Positions 1-12,227 are shown, numbered from the stretch's first letter. The stretch is DNA of 64,000 nt from Macrotrachela quadricornifera (GCA_022393335.1 JAJEKB010021193.1:306869-370868); one strand, 5' to 3'. Notes: generated from the letters alone by a model not told the origin. Numbers and translations: made by a program.

Positions 1-76
1 TGGAACAGTTGGAGCAGCTTCCTGGACGAATCTTGGCAGGATTTACTCGAATATGAGGCTAACTTCACCTACGTGT
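1..76 (+). CDS. possible partial exon at window edge
   Basis: An open frame from base 1 reads WNSWSSFLDESW...EANFTY, acidic and Trp-rich, more protein-like than the AT-rich sequence after it. It runs straight into a repeat end (77-107) matching the CTACGAGAAAGAG end seen near 34200 and 34760. It could be the last intact piece of a gene cut by that insertion, or a chance open stretch. No family recognised. Confidence 0.2.
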
Positions 77-107
77 TTGCAAGAATCTTCTCTACGAGAA
101 AGAGAAT
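77..107 (+). repeat. end fragment of the CTCTTTCTCGTAGA repeat family
   Basis: TGTTTGCAAGA followed by CTTCTCTACGAGAAAGAGAA matches the terminal segment of the copies at 33962-34210 and 34640-34771. Only the end is present here. Confidence 0.6.
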
Positions 108-124
108 AAAAAAAAGAAATAATT

Positions 125-515
125 TGAAATACTTACTATTCAACAATGAGCCTTATTCATGTTTCATTGTTGGCCACGGATCAAAGAGAAAATGCCATCA
201 AATCAAAGTAACAATCAAAGAGTTTAACCACGAAACTAATTGTGAATAAGGCTCATTGTATAAGAAAAATAATCTAAAATAAACAAAAACAAAATAAAGT
301 GATTAAAAATACTTACTGTTCAATAATCGAATAATATTACTAATCTAAAATAGATAAAAAAACAGAAATAATTTAAAATACTTGTTGTTCCATAATTTAA
401 TAACCAAAATAGCCTAAAATAAATAAATAAATAAAAACAATTTTTTAAAAAGACTTACCGTTTCATAATTGAATAAGAATAATTATCTAAAATAAGAATA
501 TTAAGTAGGTTTTCA
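125..515. repeat. tandem array A, about 70-bp units with 28-nt cores
   Basis: Four degenerate units. Each has a core bounded on the left by CTTAC (or CTTGT) and on the right by CTAAAAT. Cores at 317-344, 386-413 and 459-486 are each exactly 28 nt, spaced 69 and 73 bp. The first core is interrupted by a small inverted-repeat insertion (144-258). On the minus strand each core is preceded by ATTTTAG and followed by GTAAGT-like sequence, the same layout as the array at 57575-58555. Because 28 is not a multiple of 3, an exon reading is unlikely here. Confidence 0.7.
144..258. mobile_element. 115-bp MITE-like insertion inside array A
   Basis: A perfect 16-bp terminal inverted repeat, CAATGAGCCTTATTCA (144-159), has its reverse complement at 243-258. 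It splits a unit of the tandem array. No coding capacity; no clear target-site duplication seen. Confidence 0.65.
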
Positions 516-529
516 AAAAACGTCTAGAA

Positions 530-718
530 ACGGGGCGCAATTTGAGTACCGTTATCGGAAAGAATTTGGTACTCCGTTTTACGGTCCGTAAACGTTGCGA
601 AAAATATCCGTATCTATACTGTTAACTGCTATAAGTATACGAAAAAAGTCGGATATCCGTATAGATACCGTTTTTTATCCGTATAGTACCGTTTACGGTC
701 CGATTCGTTCGACCTGGG
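530..718. mobile_element. palindromic-word island (CCGTAT/ACGGTCCGT) ending in TTCGACCTGGG
   Basis: Dense imperfect repeats of CCGTAT, ATACCGT and ACGGTCCGTAAACG in both orientations. It ends at 708-718 with TTCGACCTGGG, the same terminal word found at 60231-60241 and, inverted, at 57014. It follows tandem array A, so 125-718 looks like the right half of an element whose left half is outside the window. Confidence 0.55.
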
Positions 719-741
719 TAACGCTAAATGATTTTCTTTCA

Positions 742-1340
742 TTACTTACGCTTGGCAGCTGGAAGAAGGTAATCTTCAAGGATACAAATCATAACATGGA
801 CCATCGAGTTTATACCTTTCACAATTATAGCACCCCAAGGATGAACCTTCTGACGATTTTTAGGTGAGCATTTAAATTCTTGATTAGGATTCTTCTTCCA
901 TCGACGAGCTGTATTACGAACAAACTGGAATGAAGATTCATTTGTAAATGTTATAGTATTGAAATCATCATTTTTATGCCTCTTGGCCCATTGTACACGT
1001 CGTTGTTTTTCATCCAATGTTAACGTGTGAGTAGATTGAGGCAAAACATTTTTATAACCATATTCGTGAAGGTGACGACTAATTTCTGATGTAGATTTTG
1101 ATTTGTAGTGTATTATCGATAATTTTTCTTTCGTTTCACTAAGAGTTATTTCATTGTTATGTCGAATATATTGACCAATAGCTTTTTTTCTTTTTCACCA
1201 AGAACATATAGTCAATCACTTTCACCTCGATGCTTAAGTGAACCTATTTGTTTTAATTTGCCGATATTGTGAGAAATAGTACTCACTAGAATGTTTTTTT
1301 CACAATGAATAAGAAAAGCAGATTGTATGCTCCTGTTCCA
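742..1340 (-). pseudogene. Tc1-like transposase relic
   Basis: The minus-strand translation carries a helix-turn-helix-like part (IGKLKQIGSLKHRG, about 1225-1300), then in another frame the Tc1 core with WAKRHKNDDF, FTNESSFQF, and a WGAI block. The first catalytic aspartate position reads Asn (FTNES instead of the usual FSDES). The frame is broken by at least one stop and frameshift near 1190-1230. The part holding the second and third catalytic acids is missing. The relic ends next to the word island at 718, suggesting truncation by that element or the reverse. In the family the enzyme cuts and pastes the element at TA sites. Non-functional here. Confidence 0.8.
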
Positions 1341-1374
1341 AAAAGATAAAATTATAAAATGATGATTTTCGAAG

Positions 1375-1445
1375 TTAGTGGTCGACGACATAATTGAATG
1401 AATATATATCGAAGAGAAAAGAAATTATACTTCTTAATATGCAAC
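1375..1445. repeat. short dispersed repeat, copy 1
   Basis: The segment around TAATTGAATGAATA...TCGAAGAG and ATTATACTTCTTAA is closely matched at 53875-53945 in the same orientation. Function unknown. Confidence 0.45.
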
Positions 1446-2354
1446 GTGTAGTACATCTGTCGAGAATTTCCCCCTCAAAAAATTACTTTCGCAGTTACTC
1501 ATAATAGTAGAGAAACAGCTGTTTTAAAGAAAATAATTTTTCTCCAAGTTTCTTTGCAAACACCTATATCAATTAGTATAAAAAAAAAGTTACATTTTTT
1601 CAGGAAAAGATTTTCCAGAAATCCTCTAGAGACCTCATACAAACCTCGAAACTATGTTCATTGAATTTTTCATCAATTTTTACTTATGCAAGTAAATTTT
1701 TACTTATTTTGGATGAGAAATAAGCATGTTATGCGAAAACGACTTCCTCGTTTCTAGTATCATACAATAACATACAGTAAAAACATCTTTTCTTGGCAAA
1801 GAAAAGATAAATAAAGGGATGTATAATTTTTTAGCCAGTGGTATGGGGAACAGAATGAGATAAAGTATACAAAATCAACCAATACACATCATACTGGGCT
1901 CTATTTAAAGAGCCATCAACAGTAGAATTCTATGTCTGGAACTTATCGAACAACTTTTCAAGACTCAATTTTTGATGCTGAATCTGAAAAAAAAAGAAGC
2001 AGAAACTTTTGCACATTTCTGGGCTAAACACCGATTTTTTGATGAAAATAGCACTTTTCGAGTATTTCGAATTTTTTAGCCGGAAGAAAGTCCTTGCTGA
2101 GAATAAGGACCCGATATTCATGATTAGCAGCTCGAGTTCTATCAGAAGCTGAGTGAAAAAGCCAAAAAAAAATTTTCTTGAATTTTGCTTTCCTGGTACC
2201 TTATGTTAATAAACAATAAAATATGTCAAACATTTTTCTCTTTTTCATGATAAATATTATAAGTTTTTTCTTTTATTTAACAGTATTATATAGATTTTTT
2301 ATTGATGAAAATAAGATAACATATTCATGACTTTTCTCATTTCCATTATGAATA
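1446..2354. other. no gene recognised
   Basis: AT-rich sequence with short chance open frames only. No motif, repeat or RNA gene seen apart from the start of the palindrome at its right edge. Confidence 0.5.
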
Positions 2355-3125
2355 ATTATATCTATTGCCAACACTAGAATTAAATAGGGATGGCTGTAAA
2401 ACACATATCTTGACATCGACAATGGCTAGCGACCTGCAATTTCCACTAATCGAAGGAGGTTGAGCTAGGACATGTTTTGATTATAATATTATGCAAGGTG
2501 AAATCATTGTCTAACTAACCTTATCTAAGAAATCATTTCGAAAAATGCATAATAATACTATGTAGTTTCAATGAATTTTGAAATCGACGTGTGGGTTAGA
2601 TAGAGGGATGTCAGATCTATACTTCTGTATATATTCCAGATAATTATCTTTTTCTTTTGTAGTATGGATAAAACCAAAGTAAGTTCTTGTATGATGTTTC
2701 AATAGTTAATATTTTTATTTGAGAGTAAATTTTTATCGCTTGAGTACTTAAGTACTCAAGCGATAAAAATTTACTCTCAAATAAAAATATTATCTATTGA
2801 AACACTGCACAAGAACTTACTTTGATTTGATCAATACTACGAAAGAAAAAGATAATTATCTGGAATATATACAGAAGTATAGATCTGACATCCCTCTATC
2901 TGACGCATATGTCAATTTCAAAATTCATTGAAACTACATAGCATTATTATGCATTTTTCGGAAGGATTTCTTAGAAAGGGTTAGTTAGATAATAATTTCA
3001 CCTCACCCTCACCCTCACCCTCACCCTCCTTCGATTAGTGAAAATTGCAGGTCGCTAGCTATTGTCGTTGTTGAGATATTTGTCTCACACCCATCGCTAT
3101 TTAATTCTGGTGTCGACAATAAATA
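2355..3125. repeat. 770-bp palindrome (fold-back element) carrying a GAGGGT tract
   Basis: Two near-identical inverted arms of about 380 bp meet at TGAGTACTTAAGTACTCA (axis 2749/2750). Outer ends share ACACYAGAATTAAATAG. The right arm differs from the left by replacing about 35 bp with four CCCTCA units. A diverged copy of the arm begins at 63776. Too symmetrical to be a gene; it would form a long hairpin. Confidence 0.85.
3004..3029 (-). repeat. (GAGGGT)4 short tract
   Basis: Four tandem CCCTCA hexamers on the plus strand (GAGGGT on minus) inside the right palindrome arm. The opposite arm has unrelated sequence at this spot, so the tract was added after the palindrome formed. G-rich like a telomere repeat, but not the TGTGGG hexamer. 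Confidence 0.75.
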
Positions 3126-3382
3126 TTAATCTTTTTTATATAAGATCTTTTATGTTTAATAACATATGCCTTTAAAAAAATGCAAAAAATAAAAATAACA
3201 GATGGAAATTATTAGTAATTTTAATTAAATATTTATATATAATATCATATAATATAAATTCTAAAAAATAAAATTATTTTTATATAGCTAAGAAAGAAGA
3301 ATAAAACAAAATATTACAGAAGAAGAAAACACAAAAATTAATTTCTTTTTTTCTCATTTATTTATAGGTTCAATCAGAAATA

Positions 3383-5155
3383 ATGAATACAAATCAATCA
3401 AGTAATTTATCATTACAACAAGTGTATGTATCTTGTTAATTTATAATATAATAAAGAAAAGTTGAGTTTTATTTAGAAATTCAATTATTGGAAAAAAAAG
3501 ACTATGGATTATTTTTTCTATTATTATTATTGTATTAATTATTGTGACTATTGTTATTTTAACAACTGTTGTTTTGAAAAAAAAATAAAGACAAATCAAC
3601 AACAACAGCAATAACAACAACTACAACAACAACAATGAAAACATTATTAAAAGGTAGATTTTCCTATACTCGAAAACAATCAATTCGTCTCCTTGTCTAA
3701 CAACATTATCTACAATGAAAATTTTGAGTCTAATTGTTGTTTTAAAAGTGTAAAATTGTGTTGATTGTCTAGAACAATACATTAGTAGAAATGAGAGATT
3801 CTTCATCATTATTTCTCTATTGATTGTTTTGAAAATGAATAAGATAATTTGATATTCATTATGAATATTAAGAATGAGATTCGATAAAATAGAACGTATA
3901 CTAACGTAAGTGTATTATGTTAACCTTTTATTAAAATAAAATATTTTTCTTATTAGATCAATGTACTCATCTATATGCTCTTCTTACAGATGATCACGAC
4001 TCATATCATTTAGGATCAATGAAAATAGGTGATCTGAATTCTGACGGTAAAATGGACATTATTCTTTTAAGACCCAATTTAGGTAGAAGTATAGACATTT
4101 TTTATAACAATGGGAATGAAACATTTACTGTTCAAACTATCTCTGCTTTGTCAATGTATACTCCATACTTTATGGATATATCCGATGTTAATAATGATGG
4201 AAAAATCGATATTATTGTCTCAGATGCTGGCTCAGAAAAACTCACTATTTTATTAAATAATGATAATGGTGATTTTATTGGACATACATATTATGCCGCT
4301 AATACTTACCCGGATGTTATGGTTATTGCTAATGTTAACAACGATAATTATTCAGACATTATTTCCCTAGTTAAATCACATCTGATTGTTTTTCTCAATA
4401 CTGGTAACGGCACATTCGTTGAACAACCGGCTCATTCCATCAATAAGTATATATCGTTTCTAACAGTAGCCGATGTGAATCATAATGGGAATATTGATGT
4501 AATTTTCATATTTTTGTCAGAGTATAGCATTGGCATTTGTTTAAATATTGGCAACGGAACTTTTACTGATTGCAAGAGCTTTCATACTGGACAATACATA
4601 GCTAATGTGATAGTAGCTGATCTTAATCATAATAATAATACTGATTTAATTGTCCATCTTTTGGGGGTAAACGAAGTTGGCATTTTTTTTGATTTTCGCA
4701 ACGAAACTTTTACTGATCACAAAACCTTTCATGTTGAAGATGGCCATCACATGGCAGCAGCTGATATTAATGATGATGATAAACTTGATATTATTCTCAT
4801 ACATGGAAATCCATATGCCATTAGTATTTTTTTCAACGATGGTAATGATATGTTTAATATTTCAAAAAGTTTTCGAGGTAATGGGAAGTACACATCAATA
4901 ACATTTGCTGATGTCAACGATGACAAGAAACTTGATATTGTTGTCGCCAGCCTTGGAACTAAGGAACGTGTCAGTTTTAGTATCTTTTTTAATACTGGTA
5001 CTGGACATTTTGCTGATAAAAATACATATTTAGCTGGTTATGGTAGCGGTTCTATCGTATCAGTTGATATGAATGATGACAATGAACTTGATTTTATTGT
5101 TCAACATGAATTTAGAATTGGCATTTTATATAGTAATTGTTCATATAAATATTAA
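3383..5155 (+). CDS. membrane-anchored FG-GAP/VCBS repeat protein (frame broken by one base)
   Basis: Three exons are inferred: 3383-3423, 3477-3653 and 3957-5155, with introns of 53 and 303 bp bounded by GT and AG. Exon 2 encodes KKRLWIIFS then a hydrophobic stretch of about 22 residues rich in Ile and Val (membrane anchor), then a Thr-rich stalk. Exon 3 holds eight calcium-binding-loop-like motifs of the FG-GAP type (for example DLNSDGKMD, DVNNDGKID, DINDDDKLD), the pattern of a beta-propeller of the integrin alpha kind. No signal peptide, so a type II membrane protein with the propeller outside the cell is likely. The exon total is 1417 bp, one more than a multiple of three. The shift falls in a run of nine A at 3577-3585; eight A would restore the frame. 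This is either a sequencing error or a recent lesion. The start Met is the first in frame; an upstream exon is possible because TTTATAG precedes it. Confidence 0.75.
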
Positions 5156-6756
5156 CATTTTTATAAATCCTTCTGAATTATTTTATCTCTATTTTTTGCT
5201 TCGTTTTTATTTTATGTTGTATTGTGTTAGTCTACATATACAAGCAACATAACTACTTATAATAATAAAAACTAAAAAGCTTCCCTATGAATGATGTCTA
5301 TTTAAGCGTTTTAAGGCAACGTCAAAGTTATTATAATAATTAATTTACATTTCTCTGGAACTTAGCCTGAGTTCCTTTTTAGATATGAATTTTATATATT
5401 AAAATTCTTCATTAGTAGCATCAAACCTTTAGAAAGAGTCTATGCATTCTCAAACCTTTTTGAAAGTAAGTCACATCAGTAATCGACATGGTTGGTTATG
5501 TTTAACGAATGCAGGCTATGCACATGTTGTATTGTGTTGGAAACTAGATTGATGTTTTATGACTATATTTATGACATATCATATGCTATTTATGGATGAC
5601 AGAAATACTATGATCTTATGGAGCCGTATAGATCCATATTTTTGGCATAAAATACCTTAGACAATGTCATCTATCATCATATTTCCATACGCTTATTCCT
5701 GATAAAATAAAAAGTTATTTTTCTTTTTTTCTGTATTAAAAGAAAAATAAAGTTTATATTTGACAATAATATCTAACATTCTAGTTGAAAGTATTAACCC
5801 TTTGAGAACGGTAGTACAAGGGTTGTACCATCTAGTGTAATATAGTGAAAAAACATGTTGTGAACACTTGTGTCAAAGGTTCCTGTACAGGAAGGATAGA
5901 GAGTGTTCCCACTGTCATGTTAAAGATGCCTTTCTTAAACTCATATATATCTTTCTCGAATATTCACTTTTCATTCTGTCATTGTATAATGACGTCATAG
6001 TTTTCTTATGCTTCTTCTGACGTGTCGAATGCGAAGAATGCGCGATGCCATTCTCACTCTACATTACTCTTCTTGTGTATATATATATTTCACCAGCAAA
6101 ATTTGTTTTTAATGAGGCGCGAAGCTACAAAATGATTTGTATATTAATAAACGTGATTTTTGTAATAAACATTTTGAGTGCATCGACATCGTAAAACTAT
6201 ATTGAAAATTATTTTTATAAGCAAACAGTCATTCATTATTTCAGTCGAACCAGTGTCTCTTGCTAAATATAAAGTTAAACTTTAACTTATGGTTCTATTC
6301 ATATATCTGCCTAAAACTTATTCAACTTTGTATAGACTATACTAGTAAACTCTACGTTTTCCCAATATCTAATTGATATGAATACTAAACATTGGCGAAC
6401 TCTACAACTTCCTATAGTTTAACTGAAATCAATTTACATCGTTAGCGAACTCTAAATTTCGATATGAATAGTGTATTACGATAAAAAATAAAATCAAATT
6501 TTCAATTCATGATTAATCGAGATATTTTTAGTCTTTTTTTAATGAAATGAAAATTAAAACACTTGGTTTAATTTCCCCTAAAAGCTCAACTTTAATTGAC
6601 ACATATACATACACTTAGACACTTTGATGCGTTGTTAACGGTAAACATTGAAAGGTTAGGAATGATCTGAGTGAGAAGATCAGTAAAAAAAGTTTTATGA
6701 ATGAAAGTTATGAGTCGTTACAATATAATTCTGTCGTTTTATATTACAATCTTAGT
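5156..6756. other. gene-free stretch
   Basis: AT-rich sequence between two convergent genes. Nothing beyond short chance frames was recognised. Confidence 0.5.
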
Positions 6757-8730
6757 TCAGCTTTGATTTTTCTCGTCGATGACTTTCATTTTCTTATTTG
6801 TCAATGTTGATAAACCTTCCTGTTGTTGATCATCGGAATTTCGACGCTTTTTTTCATTGATTAATTTATGCAATTCACTAACTAATGGTTTGCCACAACG
6901 ACAGTATCCCCGATTGAATGCAGATATGCAAACTCCTTCATAAATACCAGAAAATTGTCGAAAGACTGGAGTTTTCGTTGGTGTTCTAAGAAGTGTAGTT
7001 CGCGCCTTCTCAAGTTTCGATTGATTTCGATTCTATAAAAAAATTCAAAAAAAATAAATTTGATAGAAATCATTTTGGTACTGCCCTACTTTTAAGTACT
7101 TATTGTACAACTCGATACTTGCTTTGGCATCATCTTGAGGTACATGACTACCCTTAGCATTGAGATCGATGTTTAATAGTACATATGCTTCGTGAGCTAA
7201 AGAAAAGTACCTTCGAAAAGAAAATTTAGTCTACACAATAAAATACGGCAAAGTGTATTTAATTGCTCACTTGAGACTGCCGTATTTGGGATCAAACGTC
7301 TTAAATTCGTCACCCAGTTCAATTAGACGGCTGTAGTGTATACCTTGTTCAAGTTTCATCCATTGAACATCACTCATAATCGATTGACCCACAATTAAAG
7401 TTGTTGGGGTGAAAAATGAATAAACCTGAAAACAGAACTAGCATAGAGTTTAAGACTTTCCTTCTCCAAAATCAATTTTCGTTATCATGCACGGGCTTTC
7501 CACAACACTTTGTAGGAATGTTTGGGTCATAGTTGTACATTTATAAAACAATTTTCAAGGCTCTAATCCTTACTGTTCGGAAGATTTCGAGGAACCAAGG
7601 GGCAAAATAGGGCTTCCACGGGAACAAGAAATTTTTCAATACACTTCAAGCTGCAGCGACCGGCTTGGTCTCATTTGAAAGAGAAATTCTTGTTGCCTCG
7701 GATAAGGGAAAGGATTTGTAATGTTTTCATTTTGTTCCATTTTTGCGACTCTCGAAACCTTGAAGTTCTGAAAATCCTAGTCGTAGTTTTCTGGAAGACC
7801 GTTAGTTTATTCAATATTAAGGGTGAAATAAAAATTCCGTTTCCCTCATCCGAAAGAGGATTCATCAATCTATCGAATGAAAAATCCGCAGTTCGATGGA
7901 ACGAACTATAATGAAAAGAAATTTGTTTGGAGTTTCCCAATTTTGCCAAAAATCAGTTTCGGGAAAAACGCAAAAACTTTTTTTTTTACATATTATCGAC
8001 GTATCATTGGACATCAGCAACACATATGGCGATATTGTATATCCATCACTAGAACTAATCAAGATAGATAGGCTTACACCTCTAGTTCTGCACGCAGCTA
8101 ACAGATGGCGGCAATATCTATAATTTCTTTCGGCTTTTATCTAATGTCGCCTATGAATGTTACTATAGAAAATTTGAGAAAATTTGAGTAGTTCTCTTTG
8201 AAACCTTTCGAAACTGAAAATTTTCTTAGCAAATATTCGAAGTAGGTGCCTTAGGTGACATCTTTATATAGTTTTCTCAAAAATCCTTTTTTTGACGTAA
8301 AACGAGTATTTGGAGGGGATGCCTGAAATATTTGATATGTATGAATTACCTTTTTGATTACTTCTTCAAACGATGAAGCATCAAGAAGTTCTGATTTGCG
8401 TATGCCAGTGAAAGGAAACAGATCACTAACAACAGGTTTGTCAGGCTTGATTAATGAATTGAAGATGACCTCACATTGATCGTTGACAATGGCTACGCTA
8501 CATGGTGCTCGATCCAAATGGGATTTTCCGGTAGCTACACATTCAACATCAATAGAAAGTATTTGGCACGATTGATTTGTGCAGGACACATTGGTTGGTG
8601 ACTTTACTGAATCCTGAAATAGCTGGGTAACGATGTCGGAGTTTCTTACAGCATCGGTTTCTTCTTTTTCTACTTCAACATCGTTGTGTTTGCATGTTGC
8701 TTCCATAATAGTGGGTATTTTATTCATCAT
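6757..8730 (-). CDS. DEDDh-type 3'-5' exonuclease (RNase T / REXO4-ISG20-like)
   Basis: Four exons on the minus strand: 8350-8730, 7271-7425, 7090-7210 and 6757-7032. They join in frame to about 310 residues; two introns are about 60 bp and one is 924 bp. All catalytic positions of the DEDDh family are visible: Exo I SIDVECVATG (Asp61, Glu63), Exo II VGQSIMSD (Asp146), Exo III HVPQDDA (His201, Asp206). Members remove nucleotides from 3' ends of RNA or DNA using two metal ions. The C-terminal exon adds NRGYCRCGKP, a short Cys cluster that might bind zinc, followed by a Lys-rich tail that could act as a nuclear signal. The start is the first in-frame ATG pair at 8730. The long intron holds no recognised gene. 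This is one of the best preserved genes in the window. Which family member it matches best is not decided by sequence reading alone. Confidence 0.85.
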
Positions 8731-8836
8731 ATTGCAATCTTCTTTTACCACCGCAATTTTTTAACAAATAATTTTTTTCTGTAGAAAATGATTACCATGT
8801 ATAGATCAGAACTACTCTGATCAACTCGATGAAAAA
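8731..8836. other. upstream region of the exonuclease gene
   Basis: Short AT-rich interval between the exonuclease start and the first fold-back copy. Expected to carry the promoter, but no motif stands out. Confidence 0.3.
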
Positions 8837-9356
8837 ACTACCAAGGGAGCCTTGCCAGGTACCAAAGTGTTTTTTAGTCGGGGCTTAGTGTATCTTATAG
8901 ATCTCGATGAACTATGTTTTTGGCTTAAAGAGTTCGAGCCCATGGCGTGTTCCTGACGAGATATCAAAGTTCTATTGAATTTCTTCTATAGGATCCTACT
9001 TTTTCCGCACAACCTTATTTTCGAATTTTTGACATGAAACATTACCCATATAAAGATTTCAGCTAGACTAGATCACAGAAAAAAATTCAAAACTTTTTGA
9101 CGAAGTCTCTTCGAGATATCAAGATGGTAAGAAAAGACCTTTTTTCTATAGATAGTATATACAGCATGCATTTTTTGAAATCGTCATATCTCAAAGAGAC
9201 TTCGTCGAAAAGTTTTGAGTTTTTTTCTGCGAACTAGTCTAGCTAATATCCTTATATAGGTAATGTGCCATGTGAAAAATTCGAAAATAAGGTTGCGCGG
9301 AGAAAGTAGGATCCTATAGGGGAAATTCACTAAAACTTCGGTATCTCGTCAGCAGT
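8837..9356. repeat. fold-back element, copy 1 of the CTAACGAGGG-type family
   Basis: The left end reads ACCAAGGGAGCC, followed by GCCCATGGCGTGTTCC as in the copy at 11043. An internal palindrome (8942-9355) has arms sharing GAGATATCAA, GACTTCGTCGAAAAG and TAGTCTAGCT. The inner part is clearly homologous to 11140-11400. The right outer arm is missing, cut at the start of the next palindrome region. Confidence 0.7.
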
Positions 9357-9500
9357 TTTTTTAATGGAAATCTAAAACAAGATGTACAGTACACTTTGTC
9401 TTGTATGGGCAAAGTGTATATGTACATTTTTTTTTCCGTAGGCAAAATGCGTCCAAGTGTACAAAGATGAAGTTTCATAGAATGTAAAGAAATGAAACAA

Positions 9501-10537
9501 CGAATGGTGTGAAAGTTCTGCATTAATCTTATTTTTCAATTTCATACTGTGCACAAGTATCCTATACATTATTTTCTTTCGTTATTAGATAGACATACAC
9601 ATATATTTTTTCATCTCATATTTACTTTTAGTTTGTAACCAAAAAAAAAATAAGATGAAAGAGAAACATTATGATTACCTGTTTCAGTTTTAGAATGAAT
9701 TCTTGGAAGAAACGACGAATGTCTCCGTATTTTTAACATTGTTATTTTGCATTGCAAATTTCTGAATTAAGTTTTTTCTTCGGAAGATGCCCTATGAAAT
9801 TCTCTATAACATGATGTAATTATAGGAACTAAAATATTTTTTATCGATTGAAAAATGATGTTATGTACATCTGAGAAAAGGATGAGCATTTTTAGAAATA
9901 GAATTTTTTAGATTTTTTTTTGTAAGGTTATTACTTCTTTAAGCAAAACGAAATTTTTTAAGATTTATTGATAATCTATATGCTATGATAATGAAGGGAA
10001 CAATAAGACAGTCTAATGTACTCTAAAACTACGATTGTTCAATACATTAGATAAATTATCAACAAATCTCAAAAAAATTCGCTCTGCTTAGAGAAGTAAT
10101 AACTTTACAAAAAAAATGTAAAAGATTCCATTTCTAAAAATGCTCATCCTTTTCTCAGATGTATATAACATCATTTTTCAATCGATAAAAAATATTTTAG
10201 TTCCTATAATTACATCATGTTGGAGAGAATTTCATAGGGCATCTTCCGAAGAAAAAACTTAATTCAGAAATTTGCAATGCAAAATAACAATGTAAAAAAT
10301 ACGGAGACATTCGTCGTTTCTTCCAAGAATTCATTCTAAAACTGAAACAGGTAATCGTAATGTTTCTCTTTGATCTTATTTCTATTTGAAATTTAAAGCA
10401 GATATGAGATGAAAAACTATATATGCCCATACTTTTGACTATCCTCTTTTTGCTGACAAAAAGATCAAGTGTCTACGATACTTGTGCAGTATGAAATTGA
10501 AAAATAAAATTAATGCAGAACTTTTGCATCACCGAAC
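9501..10537. repeat. 1.04-kb palindrome
   Basis: Arms of about 480 bp flank a loop near 9990-10050. Matched blocks include CTGTTTCAGTTTTAGAATGA, GAAGATGCCCTATGAAAT and ACATCTGAGAAAAGGATGAG, each with its inverse in the right arm. The small open frames in it are mirror images and not genes. It lies between two copies of the CTAACGAGGG-type fold-back family. Confidence 0.85.
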
Positions 10538-11042
10538 GGAACAATGTTTATATCGTCTGATTAAACATACATACTAGTAGAGGATTCTTTATTCGACTCT
10601 CCTCTAAATGAGAACTAAAACGAAGTGAAGTATCCAAGAATGCGATAAAAAGACTATCATAAACGAACAGAACAAACGAAGGAGAAAGACCGAAGTGTAT
10701 GATGAGAAATGATGTGAAGGTATGCAAACAATATGCGTGTAACACATACAATCTTTATTTGATAGATCACGATCTATGCATAGTTAAAAGATATTTTTTG
10801 AAATTGAAAATAGTCTTCTATATATTAGAAGGAAAATGTAAATTTCTTCATCAAAGTGTACACCATACGCTCTGCTTTTCGGAGAAAGTGTGCGGCAGCG
10901 TGAATTTTAGGAGCAGCAGATGTTCTGTACATTTTGTTTCTGCTGCATACACTTGTCATTAGAAATACTGCGCGTCAGGAGCACGCCATGGGTTCGCACT
11001 CTTTAAACCATAAACATAATTCACCGAGGTCTATAAGACGCA
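10538..11042. other. no gene recognised
   Basis: Short chance frames only. Contains GGAGCACGCCATGGGTTCG near 10979, resembling the subterminal word of the neighbouring fold-back copies, so it may be old repeat sequence. Confidence 0.4.
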
Positions 11043-11512
11043 CTAACGAGGGAGCCACCCCAACTGTTTACAAGCTTTTGGCTTCATCTTTTGGCCATAG
11101 GTAGCCCTCAGTGAAACTAAGAAAATCCTAAAAGGATTCGTGCCCATGGCATGTTCCGGGTGAGATATCAAGGTTCGAAAAATGCATCCTATATACACTA
11201 CGTATGGAAAAAGATCTGTTTCTCGATAGTTCTGTATCTTCAAGAGACTTTGTTGAAAACTTCTGAAATTTTTTATGCAAGCTAGTCTAGCTGAGATCTT
11301 CATGTGCGCAAAGTTTCAAGTGAAAATTCGAAAGTATAACTTTGCTGTAAAGGTGGGGGTGCTATAGCGAAAATACACTAAAACCTTGATATCTCACCTG
11401 AAACACGCCATGGGCACGAACCCTTTTAGGATTTTCTTAGTTTCACTGAGGGCTACCTATGGCCAAAAGATGAAGCCAAAAGCTTGTAAACAGTTGGGGT
11501 GGTTCCCTCATA
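11043..11512. repeat. fold-back element, copy 2 (complete)
   Basis: Terminal arms of about 120 bp start CTAACGAGGGAGCC and end GGTTCCCTCATAA. Arms share AACTGTTTACAAGCTTTTGG and CTATGGCCAAAAGATGAAG. An inner palindrome is homologous to 8942-9355. Confidence 0.8.
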
Positions 11513-11855
11513 AGATCTCATGTACTACGAGAGAAAAGTCCAAAATACCATCTCCGGGAAGGTGGTTTTTCTTTGGTTTTACACAGTTTTGACTTCTATC
11601 TCTTCTTTTATCTCATACCTTACTCACTTGAGTACGATGAATTTGTAGACTAAACTGATTTCTGTCCAACTGAGATGTCCTCTAGCTCAAACGGTCAAGC
11701 CTTTCACGAGATAAGGTCAAAGTGCTGAGCATAAATTCAAGACAACTATTTTTTAGACAGCTGGATAAAAATCAATTTGTCGTCAATTCTTTTTACTTTT
11801 GAGAGTACACATAATACTCTTATTTAAATCCAAGGTTTTCACATTTATTAATATA
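11513..11855 (+). repeat. 3' part of the 1.2-kb dispersed repeat (copy D)
   Basis: Matches the last 340 bp of the copy at 47708-48900, including GACTTCTATC, CTCACTTGAGTA, AAAATCAATTTGTCGTCAAT and the ending CACATTTATTAA. It begins exactly where the fold-back element ends. Confidence 0.75.
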
Positions 11856-12189
11856 GTAATATTCCTTTTCTAATTAATTGATGAAATATATGAAAAATAA
11901 TAAAAATTGAGAAGAAAAGTATAAAAATCTTCTTGCTTGTTGTATTTTTAATGAGTCAAATTAAGAACTTCATGTGACTAAAATCACAGTTTGAGGCAAA
12001 AGTGGGATAGATTTCAATCAAATATATGTCATCTCGACTAACGAAAAAATATAGTTCACATAATAGTAAAGTTTGTATAAGTTTTCATCACTTTAACACT
12101 TCTTTAACCATGAAGAAAGCAACTTGAGCCCGAATTAATTAAGGTTATATCATTACTAGCTGTGCTCTATCTAATTATCATATTCTCGA

Positions 12190-12227
12190 TCGAAAAGCTT
12201 TTTAGCACCTGAGAATGTTCCCTCGTT
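12190..12227. repeat. solo end of the CTAACGAGGG fold-back family
   Basis: AAAAGCTTTTTAGCACCTGA then ATGTTCCCTCGTTAG is the reverse complement of the end seen at 24940. It directly precedes the piggyBac relic. Confidence 0.6.

Noticed and set aside
125..515. Micro-exons in array A
   Set aside because: Cores are 28 nt, not a multiple of three, so chained exons would shift frame; treated as repeat.
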